Shown here one piece after another: positions 9,076 through 16,859 of a stretch of DNA of 64,000 nt. A program made the position numbers and the translations under genes. The DNA lies in the NCBI GenBank assembly GCA_964491015.1, contig CAZBEY010000003.1, positions 1 through 64,000 on the forward strand, read 5' to 3'. Below the pieces are notes generated by a model. It was not told the DNA's origin and searched no databases. It was given only the letters and a program-made list of their open reading frames with translations. Origin of the DNA: JADFRD01 sp964491015. GTDB lineage: Bacteria; Fidelibacterota; Marinisomatia; Marinisomatales; TCS55. Every line of letters begins with the position of its first letter. Position 1 is the stretch's first letter.

Positions 9076-9423
9076 ATGATGATGAAAATAGAAGATATTG
9101 TCGAAGATATTGTTTTATTAGTTCTCACAGAGAATGAGCCGTTAAAGGAATTAGGCATTACGCAAAATAAATTGTTTGCGAAAGTTGTCGGCTACGATGA
9201 AAACGGGGTTTGGATAGAAAATCCGGATTTTAGACTTCCGGATCAGTCGAAGAAAAAAAAATCGATTTCATATAAATCTGTTTCGGCATCCATTCTAATC
9301 GCGTGGGCATATATCGCATCTATCGTTCATTTCCCCAATGTGGAGGGATATGATTTTCCAAGCCCCTTTGACCACAGGATTGGATTTGACTTAGAAGAAG
9401 GTCTTGCAAAACCAAAAACATAA
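9076..9423 (+). CDS. Hypothetical 115-residue protein
   Basis: The start is well supported: a ribosome binding site (GAAGGAG) lies about ten bases before ATG 9076. The protein has an acidic N-terminus, a lysine run (SKKKKS) near residue 57 and one weakly hydrophobic stretch around residues 70-85. No signal peptide or known motif is visible. It sits directly before the ABC-2 exporter genes, and its stop lies seven bases before the ATG of the ATPase gene, so it is probably the first gene of that operon. I cannot assign a function. Confidence 0.6.
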   Translation: MMMKIEDIVEDIVLLVLTENEPLKELGITQNKLFAKVVGYDENGVWIENPDFRLPDQSKKKKSISYKSVSASILIAWAYIASIVHFPNVEGYDFPSPFDHRIGFDLEEGLAKPKT

Positions 9424-9430
9424 ATTAAAA

Positions 9431-10354
9431 ATGAATTCTCCGGCAATTCATATTGTTGATCTTCATAAATCTTATGAAGATACTATTGCTTTAAAAGGCG
9501 TAAACCTGACCATTGAAAATGGTGAATTTTATGGACTTCTCGGACCAAACGGCGCCGGGAAAACCACCACGATTCATATACTCACAGGCCTGGTGCTAAA
9601 AAATAGCGGTGTAACAGAAATTTATGGTCGGGATACGGTTATTGATTTTCGCTTTGCCCGTTCACAAATTGGTATCGCTCACCAAGAACTTCCCATTGAT
9701 TGGTTTTTCCCAATCGAAAAATTGCTTTATTTTCATGCAGGGTATTATGGCATGAGCAAACGTGTCGCCAAACCACGAGTTGAAGAATTATTAGAACGGC
9801 TGGGATTAAAAGATAAACGCACATCCCGATTGAGACAACTATCAGGCGGAATGAAGCGTCGTTATCAGTTAGCAAAATCATTAGTCCATGACCCAAAAAT
9901 TATCATTTTAGATGAGCCCACTGCCGGCGTGGATGTGGAATTGCGACACGAACTTTGGGACTATTTGAGAGAATTACATAAAAACGGCAAAACAATTTTA
10001 CTCACAACCCATTACATCGAGGAGGCTGAGTTATTGTGTGAAAGAGTTGGAATCATTGATCGGGGAATGGTCATCAAGGAAGGATCCCCGAAAGATCTCA
10101 CGAAAGAATTAGGCAAGGCCGGCATCAATATTCACATGACCGGCTGGTGTGAAGAACTGAAAGATGCATTAACATCATTTTCGTTCACATTTGAAGACAA
10201 CCGCTTGCATTTTACTGTAAAAGACCCTGAGGCGGATATGGCAAAAATTATTCAAATATTATCTCATCATAATTGTCACATTTTAAGTGTCTCTGCTGAA
10301 AAATCGTCTTTAGAAGATGTCTTTCTGCATCTTACAGGAAAAGGAATCAACTGA
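9431..10354 (+). CDS. ABC-2 type exporter, ATP-binding subunit
   Basis: This is the ATPase of an exporter of the CcmA/NatA type. It shows Walker A (GPNGAGKTT), the signature LSGGM, and Walker B with the catalytic glutamate (IIILDEPTAGVD), followed by the switch histidine (TTHY). The C-terminal ~80 residues form the extra domain common in drug, lipid or sodium exporters. I chose ATG 9431 because the family-like sequence begins a few residues later. A longer frame from TTG 9404 would overlap the previous gene by 20 bases and adds nine residues that look unlike the family. The stop overlaps the permease start, so subunit synthesis is coupled. The substrate is unknown. Confidence 0.92.
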   Translation: MNSPAIHIVDLHKSYEDTIALKGVNLTIENGEFYGLLGPNGAGKTTTIHILTGLVLKNSGVTEIYGRDTVIDFRFARSQIGIAHQELPIDWFFPIEKLLYFHAGYYGMSKRVAKPRVEELLERLGLKDKRTSRLRQLSGGMKRRYQLAKSLVHDPKIIILDEPTAGVDVELRHELWDYLRELHKNGKTILLTTHYIEEAELLCERVGIIDRGMVIKEGSPKDLTKELGKAGINIHMTGWCEELKDALTSFSFTFEDNRLHFTVKDPEADMAKIIQILSHHNCHILSVSAEKSSLEDVFLHLTGKGIN

Positions 10355-11124
10355 TGAAGGGTCCAAACTGGATTGGGTTGTATACCTTGACAAAAAGAGA
10401 AGTTGGTCGCTTTTTTGCTGTATATCGGCAAACGGTGTTACCGGGATTAATTTCATCTGCTCTTTATATAATGGTATTTGGATTTACGTTGGAAAGGCGA
10501 ATTAGTGAAATTGACGGCGTTCCATATACTCTCTTTATTTTGCCGGGACTGATCATGATGAATACATTGACAAATGCCAGTTCGAATACAGCCTCATCTA
10601 TGCTGCAAATGAAACTGCTGCAACAGCTGCCGGATTTACTAACAGCCCCATTGTCGAGTATGGAAATTTCTTTAGCCTATATTATCGGGGGAACTGTCCG
10701 GGGCGTCGTGAATGGTGTATTGGTTATGATATTAGGCGTATTGCTGATTGATATGCCTATACAGCAGCCCCTGGCAACAGTCGGATTTATTTTTCTTGTC
10801 TCATGGACATTTTCCAGCATGGGGCTTCTTCTGGGGCAATTAGCGGATACATGGGATCAACTTGCAATGATGCAAAATTTCTTTTTAACGCCATTGAGTT
10901 TTCTCGGTGGAATATTTTATTCCATTCATATGTTACCAGATTGGGCTCAGAATCTTTCCTTGGTCAATCCAATTTATTATATGATTAACGGAATTCGATT
11001 TACGATACTTGGCGTTTACGATTCACCTCCCGAAAATAGTTTAGTCATGACTTTATTTATGACAATATTATTTACTGTTGCCGCCGTCCTTATAATGAAA
11101 AGTGGAAAAAAAATAAAGCAATAA
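10354..11124 (+). CDS. ABC-2 type exporter, permease subunit
   Basis: This 256-residue membrane protein has about six predicted helices and the ABC-2 permease pattern: an amphipathic N-terminus, a conserved PGLIMMN region near residues 64-70, and the late segment FFLTPLSFLGGIFYSI followed by NPIYYMINGIR, typical of the NodJ/DrrB-like family. It overlaps the ATPase gene by one base (TGATG). The pair would export a hydrophobic substrate, a polysaccharide precursor or a drug. The sequence does not show which. Confidence 0.92.
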   Translation: MKGPNWIGLYTLTKREVGRFFAVYRQTVLPGLISSALYIMVFGFTLERRISEIDGVPYTLFILPGLIMMNTLTNASSNTASSMLQMKLLQQLPDLLTAPLSSMEISLAYIIGGTVRGVVNGVLVMILGVLLIDMPIQQPLATVGFIFLVSWTFSSMGLLLGQLADTWDQLAMMQNFFLTPLSFLGGIFYSIHMLPDWAQNLSLVNPIYYMINGIRFTILGVYDSPPENSLVMTLFMTILFTVAAVLIMKSGKKIKQ

Positions 11125-11133
11125 TGAAACACT

Positions 11134-11163
11134 GGGAGTGGTAGCTGGTGAGCAGTAACCCTG
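11134..11163 (+). repeat. Dispersed GTAGCTGGTGA-type repeat, copy 1
   Basis: The short segment GTGGTAGCTGGTGAGCAG and its flank sit between the ABC permease gene and the next gene. Closely similar sequence occurs at 58874-58913 and 59321-59340, always between genes. It contains a weak inverted repeat (GGT..GCT / AGC..ACC). Confidence 0.5.
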
Positions 11164-11175
11164 TCATATGTCGGG

Positions 11176-12045
11176 ATGCAAACAATGATGATTAGTAAAA
11201 AGAAAAAATCAGCGAAAAATTTAGAATTCCTACTTGCAAAAAGTGAATCGTTCTCTGATAAGTATACATTTTTCAAGAGTTTTATTACTACCGCAATATT
11301 TATTTCTTTAACACCAAGACAACTACTCTCACGCAGGATAATTCATCCTCCTTTTATATTATTTGAGTGGGGTATAATTTTTCTATTTTCTCTTACATTT
11401 TTACTCGCCGCTGACAAGGACAAGGCAGATTGGACTCATTATGCCCGCGCAGGCTTGACACATGATTATGATATTAATGGTGGACATATTTATTATCGAG
11501 TTAAAAGAGTAACATCTAATACCTTTCGCGATTTACGGTTGTTTGGATATGAGTTGGGAGAAGAATCTTATATTTATTTGCGGTACAAGGGTAGTTACAA
11601 ATATTCTAATACCGGGAAATTGTATAATTTTTCTACTGTTGCTTACCAGAAAAATACTCGTGCTGGTTTAAATCTACGCTACCATTTCAATCAGGGATTG
11701 GGATATTTTTTAAGCGATTATAAAAGTGGCCATATCAATTGTGAATTGGGCCAGGCTTACGATATGTCGGATTATCTCAATGACACCCGAAAAACATCGT
11801 ACATAAAAGGCGGTATTTATTGGGACCATTCAATGAAAAACATGGAAATCAAACTCGAATCGGAATGGTTTAAACAGATCAGTGAAATTGTTGAAGCTGA
11901 TCTTTCTCGATATCAGTTTTTTTCTGAAGCGTCCTATGAACTAAATAAACACCTGTCCTTAATATTTGGTTTTGAGCAAGATTATTATACAGCGGGTGTT
12001 ACGCATCCACAATCCTATTATCTTTCTCTGGGTTGGAAAAGGTAA
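11176..12045 (+). CDS. Outer-membrane beta-barrel protein, DUF481-like
   Basis: The C-terminal ~200 residues alternate polar and aromatic residues in beta strands and end in an aromatic-rich strand (YYLSLGWKR), as in outer-membrane barrels. The pattern resembles the DUF481 (YdiY-like) family, which is of uncertain function. The N-terminus is odd. ATG 11176 gives a lysine-rich start and about 70 residues before a hydrophobic segment (WGIIFLFSLTFLLAADK) that looks like the true signal peptide. No ATG, GTG or TTG lies just before that segment in frame, so either an unusual start is used or the 5' end has been altered. The start is therefore uncertain. Confidence 0.6.
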   Translation: MQTMMISKKKKSAKNLEFLLAKSESFSDKYTFFKSFITTAIFISLTPRQLLSRRIIHPPFILFEWGIIFLFSLTFLLAADKDKADWTHYARAGLTHDYDINGGHIYYRVKRVTSNTFRDLRLFGYELGEESYIYLRYKGSYKYSNTGKLYNFSTVAYQKNTRAGLNLRYHFNQGLGYFLSDYKSGHINCELGQAYDMSDYLNDTRKTSYIKGGIYWDHSMKNMEIKLESEWFKQISEIVEADLSRYQFFSEASYELNKHLSLIFGFEQDYYTAGVTHPQSYYLSLGWKR

Positions 12046-12111
12046 TTCTGTGATATTCAACACAAACACTGAATTGAGATCATCATAAATTCACCGTCAA
12101 TCCAAAATACT

Positions 12112-13560
12112 ATGTTTAAACAAATCGCTATTTTTATTATTATTTCTTTCTCAATTATAGCGGCACAAACCATCGCGCCGGATGTTACGGATGAGAAAAA
12201 ACGCCTTCTTGTACTCACAGCAGACGAAAGTAAACCCGAAAATGCCATTGACAGAAAGATATCCAAAATAGTCGCTGAAGTTGCCACACGACTCGGTCGC
12301 TATGAAGTTATAGACCGCAATCATCTGGAATCCATTTTAGATGAATTGGCGCTACATCAGGCGGGGTTCATAGCCGGTAAAGATATCATTGAACTGGGGG
12401 GAATAGCTTCAGCGAAAGAAGCAATGAAAGTAGAGATCACGCAGTTCAGTCAAAAAGGAGTTCCACCAGAAACAGATGATGAAGACGATGATGACGATGA
12501 TGATCGCGGGTTTTGGGAAGTCGTAACAATTGAATTAGTTAAGGGTGTTATCCGAGCAGCTACAACCCCAAAAGATGAAGAACCCTATGCGAATAATATC
12601 GAAACGATCGTTCAGGCTGATATTGTTTTACTGGACATTGAAACAGGAAAAACGAAAAAAACCTTCCCCATCAGCGCCATGCACACAGGGGGAAGTCGGG
12701 GCAAATCATTAGCGAATGTTCTAAATACAGTCCGCTGGAATGTTTCCCGATCTCTTCGGGAATTATATACAATCAGATCAGAAGTTTTAGATGTTGACGG
12801 CAGTAACGTTACGCTATATTTAGGTGCAGACATGGGCATTAGCCGCGGAACATTTTATGAAATTTCCCGTCTTGATAAAAAGAAAGTTATTAGAGACCGT
12901 GAGGTCATTATCCCCGGTAGATCCGTCGGACTTGTCCGAGTGAATAGAATCAGCGGAGATGCCAGCGCAGGAACAGTAATCCGTAAATGGGGCAGAGTGA
13001 AGGCAGGCTACAAGGCAGTGGAAATGATTCATCCACCCAAGATTGCACCGGGATTTTATCTAACATATAACGGTAAAAAGCCGGGTTTTGATCGTGCCGG
13101 TATTTTTCTTCAGTTTAATCCTTTGAGTCAGTGGTCATTCAATGGGTTTTTCGGCGGAGGTACAATCATTGACAGCCGCGGTAGATCAGATGGCATGCTT
13201 ACCTTTGGTGGCGGGCTGATTTATAGATTTCTTTATTCGCCAAAATTCAATTTATGCATTACAGCAGATTTACCACTGAATATTGTATTTCGAAATGATG
13301 ACAAACATCACAACGTGACGACTGTGTTATTTGCTCCTGTGATAGGGCTACAGACGGAAATCATGATAAACCGCAGAATGGACATGGTTTTTCAAGGCGG
13401 TATCAGCGGACCGGGTGTTCACGGAACCTGGCAGTATTCTGAGGGTGAAGGGGATGATTCAAAAACTCATGATGCTGATTGGGATGAGCGTGGAGCACCA
13501 TCTTTAGATGCATCCGGACTTTATTTCAATATCAGCTTGAGGTTTTTAAGGATAAATTAA
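12112..13560 (+). CDS. CsgG-like secreted protein with C-terminal barrel-like region
   Basis: This 482-residue protein has a signal peptide (residues 1-18). Its N-terminal half resembles the CsgG/curli-assembly and TolB-N-like fold: KRLLVLTADESKPENAIDRKISKIVAEVATRLGR-type layout, then YEVIDRNHLESILDE and GKDIIELGGIASAKEAMKVEI. An acidic run of seven aspartates lies near residue 125-131. A middle domain (residues ~230-310) precedes a glycine/aromatic-rich C-terminal part (~315-482) that ends in beta strands (LYFNISLRFLRIN), like an outer-membrane anchor. The last four bases are shared with the convergent gene that follows. Its role in secretion or envelope assembly is inferred from the fold only. 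Confidence 0.65.
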   Translation: MFKQIAIFIIISFSIIAAQTIAPDVTDEKKRLLVLTADESKPENAIDRKISKIVAEVATRLGRYEVIDRNHLESILDELALHQAGFIAGKDIIELGGIASAKEAMKVEITQFSQKGVPPETDDEDDDDDDDRGFWEVVTIELVKGVIRAATTPKDEEPYANNIETIVQADIVLLDIETGKTKKTFPISAMHTGGSRGKSLANVLNTVRWNVSRSLRELYTIRSEVLDVDGSNVTLYLGADMGISRGTFYEISRLDKKKVIRDREVIIPGRSVGLVRVNRISGDASAGTVIRKWGRVKAGYKAVEMIHPPKIAPGFYLTYNGKKPGFDRAGIFLQFNPLSQWSFNGFFGGGTIIDSRGRSDGMLTFGGGLIYRFLYSPKFNLCITADLPLNIVFRNDDKHHNVTTVLFAPVIGLQTEIMINRRMDMVFQGGISGPGVHGTWQYSEGEGDDSKTHDADWDERGAPSLDASGLYFNISLRFLRIN

Positions 13561-14786
13561 TTTCCTAATTTTAATAAATCCTGTACTTTTTCTAATCTCC
13601 CATCAATTTTTTCATAAGGTTTAAGCCCCAGTATTTTGGCAATTAGGGGATAAACATGAATATTGTCAAATGTTGACCTTGTATATCCGTCTTTGAATGC
13701 CGGACCATCAGCCAGAAAAATGGCATGCATACTGCGCAATTCATTGTCATATCCGTGGGTTCCGCCTTGTAAAAATTTTAGATTTAATTTATCCATACCA
13801 AAATATTTTTTCTCCAGTATGTACCAACCCTCATCCGCCACCAGTAAAACATCTTTAATCCGGTAATGGTTTTTAAAATGATATCTATCCGGTATTTCGT
13901 TTTTTTTGTATGTACTTAAATGGGGAACCGATTTTAATCGTTTTACGATTGAATCGAATGGTTGTTTATCCTTTCTATATAAAAAAGAGAACGGCCCTGA
14001 TCCTTCCTGCTCTATTCCGGAAAGATTGGCATAATCGGATAAATCAATTGTCCGCTCCGGACTAAGGGCTGCCATGCCGTGATCGGCTAACACAATGATG
14101 TTCAGATTGGGAGATATTTCCAGGGATTCCATTGTGGTCATAATTTCCCCCATGATAGAATCCATGGAATCCACCATGGCTTCTGTCTTCGGGCTTTTCG
14201 GGCCATAGTCATGTCCTGTCCCATCGGGCTCATGAAAATACAACATAATCAAGTGGGGGCGTTTTTTCTCCGGTAAACTAAACCATTTTGCCACGGAATC
14301 GACTCGGGCAGGAAATGGAAAATTATGGTCGTATTTTTTCCAGATATTGGGTCTGACTCCGCCAATAGGCGCTGCGGAACCTGCCCAGAAATAAGAGGCG
14401 CTCTTTACACCTTGTTTTTCTGCTGTAACCCAAATGGGTTCTCCCCCATAAAACCGCGCATCTTCTACCTTTGATCTGTCGCTAAGTGTGTAGTATTCAT
14501 CCAGTTTCTCATCGTAAAAATGATTCCCTATTAAACCATGATTTTCGATGTACATACCCGTTGCAATGCTGTAGTGATTGGGAAATGTTTTGGACACAAA
14601 ACACGGCTTCAAACCTTTTGCTTTAACTCCATTTTCAGCTAAGCGGTCAAAGTTCGGTGTATCATACCAATCGAGATAATCCGCCCGGAAACCATCAAAT
14701 GATATCAGCAATACATACGAATCATTTGGCGAACCTCCAAAAATGAATGTAATAAGAATAAGATAGCAATATTTTTTCAATTTCAT
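13557..14786 (-). CDS. Type I phosphodiesterase / nucleotide pyrophosphatase family protein
   Basis: This 409-residue periplasmic enzyme belongs to the alkaline-phosphatase superfamily and resembles ENPP-type ectonucleotide phosphodiesterases. After a signal peptide come the metal-binding strand LLISFDGFRADYLD, the catalytic threonine motif KTFPNHYSIATGMY, GEPIWVTAEKQG, the metal ligands in HEPDGTGHDYGP and LADHGM, and a late GGTHGYDN. All catalytic elements appear present, so it is likely active on nucleotides or phosphodiesters. Its 3' end shares TTAA (13557-13560) with the convergent CsgG-like gene. Confidence 0.92.
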   Translation of the reverse strand: MKLKKYCYLILITFIFGGSPNDSYVLLISFDGFRADYLDWYDTPNFDRLAENGVKAKGLKPCFVSKTFPNHYSIATGMYIENHGLIGNHFYDEKLDEYYTLSDRSKVEDARFYGGEPIWVTAEKQGVKSASYFWAGSAAPIGGVRPNIWKKYDHNFPFPARVDSVAKWFSLPEKKRPHLIMLYFHEPDGTGHDYGPKSPKTEAMVDSMDSIMGEIMTTMESLEISPNLNIIVLADHGMAALSPERTIDLSDYANLSGIEQEGSGPFSFLYRKDKQPFDSIVKRLKSVPHLSTYKKNEIPDRYHFKNHYRIKDVLLVADEGWYILEKKYFGMDKLNLKFLQGGTHGYDNELRSMHAIFLADGPAFKDGYTRSTFDNIHVYPLIAKILGLKPYEKIDGRLEKVQDLLKLGN

Positions 14787-15134
14787 TGTTAGTCCTGCAT
14801 TAGCTATTTAAACGATGAACCTACTCCAGAAACCGGTAATAATCCCGAATGGTGAAATATTATCTATGACAATATTTGAAGTGAGGTTTTTCATGGTTTT
14901 ACAATATTGCTTTTTCGGAGCAGATCAATATTACCATGTAAAATTTGCGAGACTCCCCACTTCTCCACCGCCCCTACCGACGCTCATGATTTAATTGACG
15001 AGTTAAAATTCCCCGCACGCCACATTTAAAATAATCCAAAGGCGGCAGGCGGGTCCTCCTCATACGAGGAGGGATCAGAGGTGATGTTACAATTGGGTGA
15101 CACCAAATTTTGTTTATAAAATTCGGTCATTTAT
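14787..15134. other. Gene-free gap with a GC-rich hairpin and repeat fragments
   Basis: No coding frame is convincing here. The left part is AT-rich and holds three copies of CAATATT within about 75 bases, which could belong to the promoter region of the phosphodiesterase gene. The right part has an unusual GC-rich stretch and a perfect hairpin, CCTCCTC-ATAC-GAGGAGG, at 15055-15072. It resembles the hairpins at 21439-21456 and 59466-59484. An AT-only hairpin sits next to the stop of the minus-strand gene ending at 15135. Confidence 0.5.
15055..15072. repeat. Perfect 7-bp palindromic hairpin, C-rich intergenic repeat
   Basis: CCTCCTC and GAGGAGG flank a four-base loop. The hairpin lies about 60 bases past the stop of the minus-strand gene at 15135, with no T-run beside it on either strand. 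It looks more like a dispersed palindromic repeat than a terminator. Confidence 0.5.
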
Positions 15135-16103
15135 CTAATTTTTTTGTACAAATCCTAGCACCGTCCCTGGGTATTTATCTGTGGTGATTAAAAATCCTTT
15201 TTCATCCAAACGGACAATCCCTTCCCAATTCCTCGATTCCTTATCGTCTAATTCAATTTGAATCGGTTCTCGATTGAAGAGTTGAATTTTCCCACCCGTT
15301 ATTTCAAACTCAAGCAATCGCTCAACAGCTTCGGAATTTTGATGTGTTTTTCCCTCACCAAACATTGCAGCAATCGAATCATATGCCGGATTCAGTCTCT
15401 TTTTATCCCCTTTCCATAAATAATTAATAGCCCAAAAATGATTTTCACTATTCAGCCTTGTGACGTCTGTGATACGGTATTCTATATTGGGAAATTCGAT
15501 TTTTGAAACCGAATCATTTTTCATGGAAACAACATACTGCCATACTGAATCCCGAATATTTTTCCCATTGGCTTCATAGCAGAGAATAACATTATCTTTA
15601 TCAATGAGAGCGCTTTCATAGGTCATATTATTCACCTGTACGGGTACCGGCAATTCTAAGGGAGCTTCTTCATCAATAATGGCTTCCAATGACTTGGGAT
15701 CGATTGTCCCCCGAGCTAAATAACCATGCATGTCTTTTCCCTGCTTAGCTTCTAATGTAACCACAAAATGATTTCCGGTAAATGCGATTGATTCAAATCC
15801 TTCAAATCCCGGTATTTTCGTTGAATAGTCTGGTGTAACAAAAGGAATTTTTCGGGGATTGATGGCTTCTGGAATATCCGTATTCAGCGATGCAATAATT
15901 TCATCTTTTGAAATCATAAAGAGAAACCCTCCCAGGTTTTCCGGTAACAATACAAGATCGTTTTTATACCAATCCATTCCTGAAATTTCCTGATTCGGGT
16001 CTGTTATTAATCCTTCCAATGGAATATTAACCAATTTAGTCTCCTCTGCTATTGAGCAGGAAAGGATCAATAAAAACGAAAATAATCGGTATTTTGGATT
16101 CAT
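15135..16103 (-). CDS. Secreted or lipid-anchored phytase/SdiA-regulated-like beta-propeller
   Basis: This 322-residue protein has an N-terminal signal ending in a possible lipobox (LILSC, cysteine at about residue 16), so it may be an outer-membrane or periplasmic lipoprotein. The rest is propeller-like: ISGMDWYKNDLVLLPEN, GFEGFESIAFTGNHFVV, NMTYESALID, and a late NWEGIVRLDEKGFLITTDK. This arrangement is seen in esterase-like phytase and SdiA-regulated domains. A second protein of the same general kind is encoded at 19914-20774. The ligand is unknown. Divergent pcm starts 107 bases away. Confidence 0.6.
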   Translation of the reverse strand: MNPKYRLFSFLLILSCSIAEETKLVNIPLEGLITDPNQEISGMDWYKNDLVLLPENLGGFLFMISKDEIIASLNTDIPEAINPRKIPFVTPDYSTKIPGFEGFESIAFTGNHFVVTLEAKQGKDMHGYLARGTIDPKSLEAIIDEEAPLELPVPVQVNNMTYESALIDKDNVILCYEANGKNIRDSVWQYVVSMKNDSVSKIEFPNIEYRITDVTRLNSENHFWAINYLWKGDKKRLNPAYDSIAAMFGEGKTHQNSEAVERLLEFEITGGKIQLFNREPIQIELDDKESRNWEGIVRLDEKGFLITTDKYPGTVLGFVQKN

Positions 16104-16210
16104 AAATTTTCTTCAAACGGAGATAAGTTAGGTCAATAATTGATTGAAAACATATAATATAATGGACATTCAAATCGTCATTTTTTTTCTTAACTTTCTT
16201 CAGGTTTATT

Positions 16211-16834
16211 ATGGACAATCCTCGTCATCAAATGGTTCAGTTTCAACTTCAACAGCGTGGAATAAAAAATAAAGAAGTTCTTGCTGTCATGGAAAAGGTC
16301 CCGAGACATTTATTTGTAAAAAAAGAATTTCAAGATTTTGCCTATGATGACAGGCCTTTGCCCATTGGCTACAATCAAACCATCAGTCAGCCTTATATCG
16401 TTGCCTATATGACTGACCGGTTGAATATATCACATCATCACTCTGTTTTAGAAATAGGAACCGGTTGCGGATATCAAACCGCTATTTTATCCGAATTAGC
16501 TGGTAATGTTTATTCCCTGGAGCGAATTACGGAGCTGGCCGATTCTGCTCAACAGCGTCTTTACAAACTCGGATATAATAATGTTGATGTCATCCAAGGC
16601 AACGGATGGAATGGTTACAAAAAAAAAGCTCCTTTTGATCGTATTATTGTCACCGCCGGGGCGAATAAAATTCCAAAATCATTAAAAGAGCAATTGGCGA
16701 ATGGAGGTATAATGATCATACCTGTGGGGCGAATGACTTTTAACCAATTTCTGAAAATAGTGCGAAAAGATTCCTCCGGACAAATATCTACAGAAACAAC
16801 ATTACCGGTCCGGTTTGTTAAACTAAAAAAATAG
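16211..16834 (+). CDS. pcm: Protein-L-isoaspartate O-methyltransferase
   Basis: Pcm methylates isoaspartyl residues in aged proteins with SAM, so that they can return to aspartate. The 207-residue length is normal. Conserved features are the N-terminal RHLFV, QTISQPYIVAYMT (substrate/SAM pocket), motif I VLEIGTGCGYQTAILSEL, the motif II region VYSLERI, and DRIIVTAGA. It lies alone between two minus-strand genes and converges with the large peptidase gene 25 bases downstream. Confidence 0.95.
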   Translation: MDNPRHQMVQFQLQQRGIKNKEVLAVMEKVPRHLFVKKEFQDFAYDDRPLPIGYNQTISQPYIVAYMTDRLNISHHHSVLEIGTGCGYQTAILSELAGNVYSLERITELADSAQQRLYKLGYNNVDVIQGNGWNGYKKKAPFDRIIVTAGANKIPKSLKEQLANGGIMIIPVGRMTFNQFLKIVRKDSSGQISTETTLPVRFVKLKK

Positions 16835-16859
16835 AGAGTTTTGCGAATCCCTCGAATAA

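Noticed and set aside
14787..15134. Decayed mobile element
   Set aside because: The GC-rich part differs from its surroundings, but no transposase fragment, target-site duplication or paired terminal repeat is visible.
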